Positions 19,106-28,046 of a stretch of DNA of 64,000 bases are shown here, one piece after another. The stretch spans positions 84,768 to 148,767 of the forward strand of contig CAWFMY010000035.1 of the NCBI GenBank assembly GCA_963816925.1, given 5' to 3'. The notes beneath the pieces are model-generated. The model did no database searches. It was not told the origin of the DNA and saw only the letters and a program-made list of their open reading frames with translations. The translations under genes and the position numbers were made by a program. Source of the stretch: CAIWHR01 sp963816925. GTDB taxonomy: Bacteria > Pseudomonadota > Gammaproteobacteria > Burkholderiales > Casimicrobiaceae. Each line of letters begins with the position of its first letter. The stretch's first letter is position 1.

Positions 19106-20468
19106 GTGGCCGTCGGCCCCGAATCGCTTGACGGACTGAGCGGCGCGGACCTCCCGCTGCTCTGGGGGCTGCCGTTCGCGGGGCTTCTGCTGTCGATCGC
19201 GATCGCCCCGCTCGTCAACGCGCGTTTCTGGCATGCGCATTTCGGCAAGGTCGCCGCTGCGTGGTCGTTGTTGCTCATCGTGCCGTTCGCGCTGGTCTTC
19301 GGCTCGACGCTGACGGTCCATCGCCTCGCGCATGCGGTGTTCGAGGAATATCTTCCGTTCGTCGTGATCCTGTTCGCGCTCTATACGATCGCCGGCGGCA
19401 TCTGCGTGCGCGGCGCGTTCGTCGGCACGCCGGCGCAGAACACCGGCATCCTTGCCTTTGGCGCCGCGATCGCGAGCCTCATGGGGACGACTGGCGCGTC
19501 GATGCTGCTGATCCGGCCGCTGCTCACCGCCAACGAGGTCAGGCCGCATAAGGCGCACACGATCGTGTTTTTCATCCTGCTCGTCGGCAATGTCGGCGGC
19601 GCGCTGTCGCCACTCGGTGATCCGCCGCTCTTCATCGGCTTTCTCAAGGGCGTGGATTTCTTCTGGGAATTGCGCAACCTCATGGCGCCGACGGCCCTGC
19701 TGGCCGGCGCGCTGCTGGCGATCTATTTCGCGCTGGACACCTGGCTCTACCGCAAGGACGCCCGGCCGGCCAAGGCGGTCGCCGCGGGCCGGCGCTTCAA
19801 GATCGAGGGCTCGATCAACCTGCTGCTGATCGCGGCCGTGATCGGGGCGGTGCTGATGTCGGGACTTTGGCATCCGGGCATCGACCTCAAAGTGCTGGGC
19901 GCGCAGCTGCCAATCGAAAACGTCCTGCGCGACGTGGCGCTGGTCGCGTTGGCGCTGGCGTCGCTCGCCCTCACGCCGAAGGCGGTCCGCGAGCACAACG
20001 CGTTCCATTGGGGGCCGATCGTCGAAGTCGCGAAACTCTTCGCCGGCATCTTCATCACGATCATTCCGGTTCTCGCGATGCTCGCGGCGGGTCGCAACGG
20101 TGCGCTCGGCGCGCTGGCCAATCTGGTTGTCGACAGCCACCGGTGAGCCGCGCAACGTCCCGTTGTTCTGGATGACGGGCGTGCTCTCCGCGTTCCTCGA
20201 CAACGCGCCGACGTACCTCGTCTTCTTCAATCTTGCGGGCGGCAATGCGCAGGACCTCATGACCGCGCACAACGCGACGCTCAAGGCGATCTCCATGGGT
20301 GCCGTGTATTTCGGCGCGCTCACCTACATCGGCAACGCGCCCAATTTCATGATCAAGGCAGTGGCGGAGGACCGCGGCATCGCGATGCCGAGCTTCTTTG
20401 GCTACATCGTCCAGTCGAGCGTGGTGATGCTGCCGCTGCTGGCGGTCATCGGCCTTCTCTTCCTGTGA
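19106..20468 (+). CDS. NhaD-type sodium:proton antiporter, one frameshift
   Basis: Inner-membrane antiporter of the ion-transporter superfamily (NhaD/ArsB/citrate-carrier-like), with about twelve hydrophobic segments. Typical motifs are GTTGASMLLIRPLL, the SPLGDPPLFIGFLKG loop and FLDNAPTYLVFFNL. The first 346 codons end at a stop at 20144, while the rest of the protein (TGEPRNVPLFWMTG onwards) continues in the next frame to 20468. The break lies near 20135 within an AGCCACC stretch. A two-base loss would give VVDSATGEP, as in relatives, so I annotate one gene. GTG start at 19106. It exchanges Na+ (or Li+) for protons and contributes to pH and sodium homeostasis. Confidence 0.8.
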
Positions 20469-20485
20469 CCATTGTCAGGCGCGCG

Positions 20486-20511
20486 CCGATCGGATAGCAT
20501 TTGCCGATCGG
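20486..20511 (+). terminator. hairpin after the antiporter gene
   Basis: Two copies of the self-complementary octamer CCGATCGG (20486-20493, 20504-20511) can pair around a 10-nt loop, 17 nt after the antiporter stop. No T-run follows. The rest of the 250-nt gap up to 20718 holds no gene I can support. Confidence 0.4.
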
Positions 20512-20718
20512 GGCCAGCAGATCCCCGGCGGCTTCCCGCCCAGACGGTGTCTCGTCCAAATCTGCCTCCCGTCCGGAATAGGACGGCAAGGCCATGGACA
20601 CCGTCACGAATCCTCACTGTATGACCCGTTCGCGACGCGCGCTACGAGCGCGGCCGCATCGACGCGCCATCGCTTTGCCTTCCCGGACGCCCGTGATGCA
20701 GGCAACAAGGAGTTAATC

Positions 20719-21306
20719 ATGGACAAGGCAATGGTCGAAGTCGTGAGCTTTGATGGCGATCGTCCCGGAACGCTGCCCGCCGGATGGATCGCCGGCGTGA
20801 CCGGCAAGGGCGCGCATCGCTGGGCGGTCGAGGCCGATCCCGGCGCGCCGAGTGCGCCCAACGTGCTGCGGCAATCGGGCGTGGGCGATTTTCCGTGGTG
20901 CGTGAAAAAGGACGTCGCGCTCGCCGACGGCTTCGTCGAGGTCAAGTTCAAGGCCCTGGGCGGCCGCGAGGACCAGGCCGGCGGTGTCGTGTGGCGCTGG
21001 AAGGACGGCGACCACTACTACGTCGCGCGCGCCAACGCGCTCGAGGACAACGTTTCGCTCTACTACACCGAGCGCGGACGGCGGATCACGATCAAGTATG
21101 TCGACGCGCCCGTGGCGAAGAACTCGTGGCACGTGCTGCGCGTGGAATTCGGCGGCGTACGAATCCGGGTGCTGCTCGACGGCAAGGCGTACATCGAAGT
21201 GGACGACGACCACATCGCGGGCGCCGGCGCGATCGGCGTTTGGACCAAGGCCGACAGCGTCACCGCCTTCGACGATTTCGCGTACGGCACGCTCGCCGCG
21301 CGGTGA
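20719..21306 (+). CDS. LamG/DUF1080-like concanavalin-fold protein
   Basis: 195-residue all-beta protein resembling the DUF1080/LamG jelly-roll found in glycan-binding or sugar-hydrolysing proteins. Visible strands include FVEVKFKALGGREDQAGGVV, then WRWKDGDHYYVARANALEDN, VSLYYTERGRR and RVLLDGKAYIEVDDD, ending FDDFAYG. There is no signal peptide, which is unusual for this fold and suggests a cytoplasmic protein. A good SD (AAGGAG) lies 6 bases before the ATG. An MFS transporter follows after 21 nt on the same strand. Function unknown; carbohydrate binding is only a fold-based guess. Confidence 0.65.
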   Translation: MDKAMVEVVSFDGDRPGTLPAGWIAGVTGKGAHRWAVEADPGAPSAPNVLRQSGVGDFPWCVKKDVALADGFVEVKFKALGGREDQAGGVVWRWKDGDHYYVARANALEDNVSLYYTERGRRITIKYVDAPVAKNSWHVLRVEFGGVRIRVLLDGKAYIEVDDDHIAGAGAIGVWTKADSVTAFDDFAYGTLAAR

Positions 21307-21327
21307 CCACGGACCACGCAGTCCTCC

Positions 21328-22542
21328 ATGTCGAATTCGCCGCAGGTCCGCCGCATCCTGCTCGCCAAGGGCGTCCGCGCCTTCGGCGACGGCTTTGTCA
21401 GCGTGCTGCTGCCGCTGTATCTGCTCGAACTCGGGCTCGGCCCGCTGCAGGTCGGCATCATCGCGACCGCGACGCTGCTGGGCTCAGGCGTGCTGACGCT
21501 TGCAGTGGGCCTGCGCGCGCATCGCTTCGCCTTCCGGACGCTGCTGCTCGCGGCGTCCGCGCTGATGGCCGCGACCGGTCTCGGCTTCGCGTTCGTCACC
21601 GCGTTCTGGCCGCTGCTCGTCATCGCGATCGTCGGTACGCTCAATCCGTCGAGCGGCGACGTGAGCGTCTTCCTGCCGCTCGAGCACGCGATGCTGTCGC
21701 GGCTCATCGGCGACAAGGAGCGCACGTCGGTATTCGCCCGCTACAGCCTCGTGGGCTCCCTCGCCGCCGCCGTGGGCTCGTTGGCCGCGGCTGCGCCATC
21801 GATGATCGGCGCCGTCGCGGGATGGTCGATAGTCGCGTCGATCCAGGCCATGTTCGTCGTTTACGCCGCGCTCGGCGTGCTGGCCGCGATCGCGTATGGC
21901 GGCTTGCCGCCGACCGCGGAATCGGTGGGCCCGCGCACCGCCGTGCCGCTGCGCGAAGCGAAGAAGCGCGTCTGGACGCTCGCCGCCCTCTTCAGCATGG
22001 ATGCCTTCGGCGGCGGGTTCGTCGTGCAGTCGATGGTCGCGCTGTGGCTCTACCAGCGCTTCGGCATGTCGCTCGGCGCCGCCGGCGCGATCTTCTTCTG
22101 GACCGGCATCCTGACGGCGGGATCGTATCTCGTCGCCGTGCGCATCGCCGGGCGCTTCGGGCTCATCAACACGATGGTGTTCACGCACATTCCGTCGAGC
22201 GTTTGCCTCATCCTCATCCCGTTCATGCCGGACCTGGGCTGGGCGATCGCGCTGCTCTTCCTCCGCGCCGCGCTTTCGCAGATGGACGTGCCGACGCGAA
22301 GCTCGTACGTGATGGCGATCGTGCCGCCCGCCGAGCGCCCGGCCGCGGCGAGCATCACCTCGGTGCCGCGGAGCCTCGCGTCCGCCGCGAGCCCGTTTCT
22401 CGCCGGCTGGCTGCTCACCCTGTCGTCGTTCGGTTGGCCGCTCCTTGCTGCGGGCGGCATCAAGATCGTCTACGACGTGCTGCTGTACGCGCTGTTCCGC
22501 AACGTGAAGCCGCCGGAGGAGGAGAAGACGACGGCCGATTGA
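21328..22542 (+). CDS. MFS transporter
   Basis: Twelve-TM major facilitator. The loop after TM2 has the GLRAHRFAFRTLLL motif A-like segment, and the second half has a matching VRIAGRFGLINTM segment. PTRSSYVMAIVPPAERPAAAS in the C-terminal half resembles the cytoplasmic loop of drug or metabolite exporters. Length 404 aa is typical. The substrate is not readable. It is probably co-transcribed with the LamG-like gene and convergent with the LanC-like gene. Confidence 0.88.
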   Translation: MSNSPQVRRILLAKGVRAFGDGFVSVLLPLYLLELGLGPLQVGIIATATLLGSGVLTLAVGLRAHRFAFRTLLLAASALMAATGLGFAFVTAFWPLLVIAIVGTLNPSSGDVSVFLPLEHAMLSRLIGDKERTSVFARYSLVGSLAAAVGSLAAAAPSMIGAVAGWSIVASIQAMFVVYAALGVLAAIAYGGLPPTAESVGPRTAVPLREAKKRVWTLAALFSMDAFGGGFVVQSMVALWLYQRFGMSLGAAGAIFFWTGILTAGSYLVAVRIAGRFGLINTMVFTHIPSSVCLILIPFMPDLGWAIALLFLRAALSQMDVPTRSSYVMAIVPPAERPAAASITSVPRSLASAASPFLAGWLLTLSSFGWPLLAAGGIKIVYDVLLYALFRNVKPPEEEKTTAD

Positions 22543-22570
22543 AAACGCATGGTGGACGGGGCGTGTGGGC

Positions 22571-23806
22571 TCAGCTGTCGCCACGGATTCGGGAAGGATG
22601 GAAAACATCCAGCGTCGGGAACTGCGCTTCGGCCCGCAGGCAGTCCGACAGATAGATCGCGAAGCCGGGGTCGCCGGTCCACAGGGAGTAGCGCCCCTGC
22701 CCGTAGCGCGCGGTGGCCTCGCGTGTTTGGGCAATGCCGTGCATGGCGAAGGCTCGCGCGCGTTCGAGCCATCGCACGTCACCCGTTCGCTGGTACAGCT
22801 TCAGGAACGCGTAACCATTGCCGCCGGTGCCGTGACACAGGTTGGATCCCTTGATGAGCGGTCCGGCCGACCAGATGGTTTCACCCGCGGCCAGCAGCAG
22901 ATCGTCGAGCGCCGGACCCGGCATACCCGCAAGACAGACGACGAAACCCGGTGCGCCATGGCAGAACTGGAGGAGCATCTTCGGGTCCGCGTTGCGGTCC
23001 AGTTCGGGGCGCCAGTTGGCGTGGGCGCCAACGCGATCGGCGGTGCGCTGCACGGTGTTGACGATGCACTCCTCCCATGAATTCCACACTTCGGCATCCA
23101 GAAGGTGCCGGCCCCGGATCAGCGGCAAGGCCGTGCCGACGAAACCGTGAACGCCATCGAGATAGGCAAACCGGCGGCCGGCGAATTCCTGCGTCCAGTA
23201 CGCGCATTGATGCTCGGTCGACCATTCGAGCTGGCTCCACAACTTGTCGGCGGTCAGCCGAAACAGGTCCGCCCATCGCCGGTTTCCGGTTCGCTCGTGG
23301 AGAAACAGCGCGGCAAGCATCGTCCCGGGCGAGCCCAGCATCAATTCGCGCGCCGGATGATCGAGGTTGCCGGCGATCAACGCATCGAGAGCGTCTTCCA
23401 GTTCTTCGGTCGGCGCCGCGCCGAAGGCCATCATCCGTATCGGCGTGTCGCCCAGCAGGAACGAGGCGCGAGTTTGCCCTGCGATCCCGCTGAGCAATGC
23501 GGAGTTGCGCGTTGGGAGCCGCTCCAGCTGGCCGAAATAATTGCGTGACAGCGTGGCGGCCCCGACGTCCCGCAGGTAGTGCAGCGCCCAGAAGACCCCG
23601 CACGCGCCGTCGTACAGCGACGCATCGACGCGCCCGGTCTGGTTCCCCTTCCGCGCGTCCAGGGGATGGAGGGGCCAATACCCGTCTTCGGTGTAGCGTG
23701 CCTCGGCGTCCGCGACGATGTGCTCGATCGCCGCCCGGACCTGGCCCTCGTCCCACGGGAGCGGGCGCAGCGGCTCGTGTCTTGCAGGGTCGTAGAGCAC
23801 CTCCAC
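22571..23806 (-). CDS. LanC-like (lanthionine synthetase C-like) protein
   Basis: Alpha/alpha-toroid protein of the LanC/LANCL family. All three zinc ligands of lanthionine cyclases are present: Cys282 in LQFCHGAPGF, and Cys324-His325 in SNLCHGTGGNGYAFL. The internal glycine motifs expected between helical hairpins are seen as LYDGACGVFWAL, LLSGIAGQ, ELMLGSPGTML, YLDGVHGFVG and LWTGDPGFAIYL. No LanB/LanM dehydratase, precursor peptide or protease gene is nearby. It therefore looks like a stand-alone LanC-like protein, a group to which glutathione-adduct or dehydroamino-acid chemistry has been attributed in eukaryotes. It starts 4 nt after a VOC-fold gene, implying one operon. Confidence 0.85.
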   Translation of the reverse strand: MEVLYDPARHEPLRPLPWDEGQVRAAIEHIVADAEARYTEDGYWPLHPLDARKGNQTGRVDASLYDGACGVFWALHYLRDVGAATLSRNYFGQLERLPTRNSALLSGIAGQTRASFLLGDTPIRMMAFGAAPTEELEDALDALIAGNLDHPARELMLGSPGTMLAALFLHERTGNRRWADLFRLTADKLWSQLEWSTEHQCAYWTQEFAGRRFAYLDGVHGFVGTALPLIRGRHLLDAEVWNSWEECIVNTVQRTADRVGAHANWRPELDRNADPKMLLQFCHGAPGFVVCLAGMPGPALDDLLLAAGETIWSAGPLIKGSNLCHGTGGNGYAFLKLYQRTGDVRWLERARAFAMHGIAQTREATARYGQGRYSLWTGDPGFAIYLSDCLRAEAQFPTLDVFHPSRIRGDS

Positions 23807-23810
23807 CCGG

Positions 23811-24199
23811 TCATTGCCCTTCGGGCGGCTGCCAGAGCTCGATCTTGTTGCCCTCCGGATCGATGACCCACCCGAACTTGCCGTATTCGGAATCGTCGGT
23901 CTTGTCGAGCACGTTGCAGCCTTCGTCGCGAAGCGCCTGGACGAGACTTGCCAGGTCCGCGACGCGGTAGTTGATCATGAAGGTGCGACGTGCTGGGCGC
24001 GTAAACATCACTGTCCGCGCCCGAAATGTTCCAGATCGTCGTGCCGGTCGTGGGCTTGCCGTCGGCATCGGCCCAGCTGGAACGCCGCGCCGCCCCACTT
24101 CGGCACGTCGATGCCGAGATGCGTCTTGTACCAGGCGCGCAGGGCGACCGGATCCTTGGCCTTGAAGAAGATTCCGCCAATGCCGGTGACTCGTTTCAT
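23811..24199 (-). pseudogene. VOC/glyoxalase family protein with two frameshifts
   Basis: Small vicinal-oxygen-chelate protein. The N-terminus in one frame is MKRVTGIGGIFFKAKDP then WYKTHLGIDVPKWGGAAFQ. The middle (DADGKPTTGTTIWNISGADS) is in a second frame from about 24075. The C-terminus (FMINYRVADLASLVQAL ... YGKFGWVIDPEGNKIELWQP) is in a third from about 23985. The complete VOC pattern is recovered by joining frames. The metal ligands of glyoxalases are only partly visible, so the reaction is not predicted. It lies directly before the LanC-like gene, 4 nt apart. Confidence 0.65.
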
Positions 24200-24220
24200 C
24201 AGTTGCCTCCGATATCCGGG

Positions 24221-24763
24221 TCAGGCCGGCACGGTGGATGCGGATTTCCTTCGACTCAGGAACCATGCGCTCGCAAGCGTGATGAGCAACCCTACTGGAA
24301 AGACCTCCGCGAACGTCATTCCCACGTTGTAGACGGGGTTCTTGTACATCTCCGCAAACTCGGCCATTTCCTTCTTCTTGGCCGCGATCTGCGCTTCGCT
24401 CGCTCCTTGGGCCTGCGCTTTTTCGACCACCTTGGCCGCGTACTTTTCCACAAAGTCCGGCATCATGGTGTGGTAGATGACCTCCCACGCCGCCACGTAA
24501 CACACGGACGCCACCAGCGTGATCAGTATTCCAACCTTGAATGCCTTGCCGAATCCGATCGTTCCGGCATTCACGTTGTCGCGGTAGGAGCGGATGCCGA
24601 AGTACACCATCAGAAAGGCCACGATCATCGTCGTATAGCCGATGGTGTAACCGACGATTTCGGACGCGGCGTGGATGCGCTCGAAGTACGACATCGTGAT
24701 GGCCATCATCACCGCCATGATCGCGCCGGCAATCAGGCCGAAGGTCAGGACTACCTTTTTCAT
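24221..24763 (-). CDS. DUF4199 membrane protein
   Basis: 180-residue inner-membrane protein with four predicted TM segments (LTFGLIAGAIMAVMMAITMS, an IVGYTIGYTTMIVAFLMVYF segment, VGILITLVASVCYVAAWEVI, VGLLITLASAWFLS). A charged helical stretch rich in Lys, Glu and Ala (about 118-150) separates TM3 and TM4 and could form a coiled coil. The layout and the GIRSYRDN motif match DUF4199. It is located 147 nt downstream of a membrane-tethered LuxR-type regulator on the same strand. Function unknown. Confidence 0.8.
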   Translation of the reverse strand: MKKVVLTFGLIAGAIMAVMMAITMSYFERIHAASEIVGYTIGYTTMIVAFLMVYFGIRSYRDNVNAGTIGFGKAFKVGILITLVASVCYVAAWEVIYHTMMPDFVEKYAAKVVEKAQAQGASEAQIAAKKKEMAEFAEMYKNPVYNVGMTFAEVFPVGLLITLASAWFLSRRKSASTVPA

Positions 24764-24910
24764 CGGGGACTCCCTGGTGAAGTGTGAAGGGGCAGGAACA
24801 GCGCCATCATCGGCCGCTCACTGCCCTTTTCGCGTCACCCTTTCGGATGATTTCGGCCATTTCACAGCAGAATAATCCTTTGGTGGGAGCCGCCAGGACC
24901 GAGCGGCCGC

Positions 24911-25357
24911 TCAGGGGATCAAACCCAGCGCCTTGGCCCGCTGCACGGCCTGCGTGCGCCGCCTCGCCCCTAGCTTCTCGAAAACGCGGCTCGAATGCGT
25001 CTTGACCGTATTCTCACTCACGAACACCCGCCCGGCGATCTCCTTGTTGCTCAAGCCGGCCGCGATGAGCTCCAGGATCTCCAGCTCGCGCCGGGTCATT
25101 CCGACCTCGGCCAGCTTCTCCTGGTTCAGCGCGAACGTCGCCGGCGCCGGCACGGCGACCTCGCGCACGACGATGCTCTCCTTCCGGCCGGTGATCCTGA
25201 GCCCGAGCCAGATGCCGAAGCTCACGAATATCAGCGCGACGAGCCCGCCGTAGATCTCGAGTGAATGCTCAACCACGAGATACCGGTACTCGATTGCCTT
25301 AAGCAGCGCGATGAGAACGCCACCGAGAATGCCGAATAGTATGACCTGCTTTCGCAC
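24911..25357 (-). CDS. membrane-tethered LuxR-type transcriptional regulator
   Basis: 148-residue protein with two N-terminal TM segments (VILFGILGGVLIALLKAI and IYGGLVALIFVSFGIWLGL), a short linker and a C-terminal GerE/LuxR DNA-binding domain. The HTH is clear: TRRELEILELIAAGLSNKEI followed by VSENTVKTHSSRVFEKLGAR. There is no receiver or ligand domain. GTG at 25357 is taken as the start because it places TM1 at the N-terminus; the longer ORF runs back into the previous gene. It lies 8 nt after the RibD/DHFR-like gene and upstream of DUF4199, so it may sense or act with that membrane protein. Confidence 0.8.
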   Translation of the reverse strand: MRKQVILFGILGGVLIALLKAIEYRYLVVEHSLEIYGGLVALIFVSFGIWLGLRITGRKESIVVREVAVPAPATFALNQEKLAEVGMTRRELEILELIAAGLSNKEIAGRVFVSENTVKTHSSRVFEKLGARRRTQAVQRAKALGLIP

Positions 25358-25365
25358 CGGACCGC

Positions 25366-26014
25366 TCAAGCCTGCTTGCGCAGAAAGACATGGGTCGCGC
25401 GCTCGCCCGCGACATGGCGCGCGCATTCATAGCCCAGCGCGTGCAGGTCGAGGTCATGCCACAGATGCTCGCCGGAACCGAGCACCACCGGCCGGACGGC
25501 GAGATGCAGCTCGTCGATGAGCCCGGCGCGCAGATACTGCCGAACCGTGGACACGCCACCGCCGACGCGGACGTCGCGGCCACCCGCGGCAGCTGTGGCC
25601 TGCTCCAATGCGGCGCGTATGCCCTCGGTGACAAAGAAGAACTCCGTGCCTCCCGCCATCTTGAGCGGCGCGCGCGGGTAATGCGTCAGCACGAAGACAG
25701 GCGTGTGATACGGCGGCTCGTCGCCCCACCAGCCCTTCCAGCTGTCGTCCGGCCACGGGCCCCGGACCGGACCGAACATGTTGCGCCCGAGAATCCACGC
25801 GCCGATGCCGGCGAAGCCCTGCTCCGCAATTTCGTTGTCGATCGCCCGTTTCGCCATCGTCGTGGCCTTGCATCTTCCGCCATAGCCGCGTGGGGAAGAA
25901 CCACTCCATCAACTCGGGGCCCCTGACGCCGAGCGGATTCTGGAGATCCTGGTCCGGCCCGGCGCCGTAGCCGTCGATGGAGATCGCGAAGCTCTGGACG
26001 CGGAGTTTCGACAT
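25366..26014 (-). CDS. dihydrofolate reductase family (RibD C-terminal-like) protein, one frameshift
   Basis: NADPH-dependent reductase fold of the RibD_C family. The N-terminus (MSKLRVQSFAISIDGYGAGP) and the segment up to RLWRKMQG are in one frame. From about 25862 the protein continues in the next frame with DNEIAEQGFAGIGAWILGRN, FVLTHYPRAPL, VRVGGGVSTVRQYLRAGLID and HLAVRPVVLGSGEHLW. The joined product of about 215 aa has the expected GR.MF and GGG motifs for NADPH binding. One indel explains the split. Substrate unknown; members are often annotated as antibiotic-resistance or riboflavin-related without proof. Confidence 0.75.
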
Positions 26015-26072
26015 CGAGTTCCTCGCTGCTCGCCTTTCGGGACAGCCTCGCGATTGACGGCCAGACGCCGCG

Positions 26073-26765
26073 CTATCCGACGACGAGAATATGCACGCGG
26101 AATGGCCCGTGCGCGCCGAGCACGATGGTCTGCTCGACGTCGCCGGTGCGCGACGGCCCGGAGATGAGATTGATCGCGCGTGGCGTCTGTCCGCGCTCCT
26201 TGCGGATCAGCGCGAACGCCTCCTCCATTCCCGACACGACGCGGTCGGCGCGCAGGATGGCGATGTGCGTGTCGGGCAGAAGCGTGGTCGCGGTCGGCGT
26301 GTCCGCGCCGGTCAGGACGACCAACGTGCCGGTTTCGGCGATCGCGCAGTACGTGCCGGTGATGCCGAGGCGGTCGTCGCCCAGCGTCGGGCGCACCTCG
26401 ATGTCGAGGCCCGCGCCTTTCCAGTCGAGGTCGGCGAATTCCGGCCAGCAAACACCCTTGTGCGATTTTTGCGACGCGATGGGCGGCGGAAGCACGAGGG
26501 CGTCGATATAGCGCGCGATGGCGGCGGGAATCGCGGCACGCTCCGCAATGCGCTCGACGGTGCTTTCCATGTCGGTGGCGCGCGTCATGAATTTCGTCAG
26601 CAGGTCCGCCGGCATCGCGGGCCGCGGGCCGTGCGCATGGGCGGCCATGTATTGCTGCGCATCGCCATTCGCCTTCGCGCGGTCGCCCGTCGCGCCGAGC
26701 GCCTTTTTCACGCGGCCGAGGACCGCGTCGCGCGCGGCTTTGTTCGAGGTCAGGCCGGTCGCCAT
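26073..26765 (-). CDS. lutC: lactate utilization protein C (LUD domain)
   Basis: LUD-domain protein of the LutC/YkgG type. It begins KAARDAVLGRVKKAL and has the core GITGTYCAIAETGTLVVLTG, which is the conserved nucleotide/cofactor-like motif of the domain, followed by DRVVSGMEEAF and ISGPSRTGDVEQTIVLGAHG. Length 230 aa is standard. In characterised bacteria LutABC oxidises L-lactate to pyruvate. Here it is separated from lutB by an aminotransferase gene whose stop lies 9 nt upstream. Confidence 0.92.
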   Translation of the reverse strand: MATGLTSNKAARDAVLGRVKKALGATGDRAKANGDAQQYMAAHAHGPRPAMPADLLTKFMTRATDMESTVERIAERAAIPAAIARYIDALVLPPPIASQKSHKGVCWPEFADLDWKGAGLDIEVRPTLGDDRLGITGTYCAIAETGTLVVLTGADTPTATTLLPDTHIAILRADRVVSGMEEAFALIRKERGQTPRAINLISGPSRTGDVEQTIVLGAHGPFRVHILVVG

Positions 26766-26774
26766 TTCCGTGGC

Positions 26775-28046
26775 CTATGCCCGTACCTTCCGCACCGCCG
26801 CGCTCTTTCCGCCGTCCTTCATCTGCCGGCGCACGAACGCATCGAGCCGCGCAACGCCTTCGCGGATCGCCGCCGGCGACGCCGCGTAGGAGAAGCGGAT
26901 GTGCTGGCCGTCGCCGGGGACGCGGCGCCCGAAATGGATGTCGGCGAGCACGGCCACGCCCGCTTCCATGAGCAGCCGCTTGCGGAAGACTTCGGAATCG
27001 GCGCAGCCGGTGAGCGCGCAGGCCTCGGTGACGTTGGGCCACGCGTAGAACGCGCCGCCCGGCACCTTGCACGCGATGCCGGGGACCTTGTTCAGCAGCC
27101 CGACGATGAGGTCGCGCCGCTCGAGGAAGCTCGCGCGCATCGCGTCGGCGGCATCCTGCGGGCCGTTGATCGCCTCGACCGCCGCCCACTGCGAAATCTG
27201 CGACGCGCACGAGTCGGTGTTGGTGATCCAGCGCGTGAACACGGGGGCGAGCGTGCGGTTGGCGGTGAAGCCGATCCGCCAGCCGGTCATCGCCCACGTC
27301 TTCGACGCGCCGTCGCTGATGATCGTGCGCTCCTGCATCCCCGGCCGGCGCGCCAGCGTATCGAATGGGCCGGCGTAGGCGAGCCGCGAGTAGATTTCGT
27401 CGGCGTACACCCACACCTGCGGATGGCGGCGCAGGATATCGGCGATGGCGTCGAGGTCGGCCGCCTGCAGCATCCCACCTGTCGGATTGTGCGGGGTGTT
27501 GAGGATCAGCAACCGCGTCTTCTCGTTGATCTTCGCTTCGAGGTCGGCCGGGTCGAAGGCGAAATCGCGCGTCTCGCGCAGGTAGATCGGCACCGGCACC
27601 GCGCCGTTGGCGTGGATCTGCGATTCGTAGATCGGGAATCCCGGCACCGGATAGATCACCTCGTCACCGGCGCCATGGTCCGTCACCGACGCGATGGCAT
27701 ACGCGATGAACGGCTTGGCGCCCGCGCCGACGACGACGTCCTCCGTCCTGATTTCGATGCCGCGACGCGCGCCCATGTCCTTCGCGGCGGCCGCGCGCAA
27801 TTCGTCGATGCCCGCCGACGGCGTGTAACCGTGCTTGCCGGCGCGGATCGCCGCAATGGCGGCGTCCTGCACGTTCACCGGCGTCGGGAAATCGGGCTGG
27901 CCGATGCAGAACGAGACGATGTCCTTGCCTTCGCGGACCAGCGCGTTGACCTCCGCCAGAACGACGAACGCGTTTTCGGTGCCGAGCGATTCCGCGCGGC
28001 GCGACAACGGTGGCACCGAAACATGCAGGCTATGCGGGTTATTCAT
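26775..28046 (-). CDS. class I/II pyridoxal-phosphate aminotransferase
   Basis: Fold-type I aminotransferase of about 423 aa. Visible PLP-site elements are GAGAKPFIAYAI for the phosphate loop, NTPHNPTGGM, YADEIYSRLAY (Asp contacting the pyridine nitrogen), SDGASKTWAMTGWRIGF with the Schiff-base Lys, and RFSYA with the substrate carboxylate Arg. It resembles aspartate/alanine-type enzymes but substrate choice is not readable. Its start overlaps the lutB stop by 4 nt and lutC follows 9 nt later, so it is embedded in the lut operon. That suggests it makes or removes a 2-oxo acid linked to the LutABC substrate (for example alanine and pyruvate); this is inference. Confidence 0.9.
   Translation of the reverse strand: MNNPHSLHVSVPPLSRRAESLGTENAFVVLAEVNALVREGKDIVSFCIGQPDFPTPVNVQDAAIAAIRAGKHGYTPSAGIDELRAAAAKDMGARRGIEIRTEDVVVGAGAKPFIAYAIASVTDHGAGDEVIYPVPGFPIYESQIHANGAVPVPIYLRETRDFAFDPADLEAKINEKTRLLILNTPHNPTGGMLQAADLDAIADILRRHPQVWVYADEIYSRLAYAGPFDTLARRPGMQERTIISDGASKTWAMTGWRIGFTANRTLAPVFTRWITNTDSCASQISQWAAVEAINGPQDAADAMRASFLERRDLIVGLLNKVPGIACKVPGGAFYAWPNVTEACALTGCADSEVFRKRLLMEAGVAVLADIHFGRRVPGDGQHIRFSYAASPAAIREGVARLDAFVRRQMKDGGKSAAVRKVRA

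Noticed and set aside
22571..23806. Lanthipeptide biosynthetic cluster
   Set aside because: Only the LanC-like protein is present. No LanB/LanM, precursor peptide, protease or dedicated exporter lies nearby.
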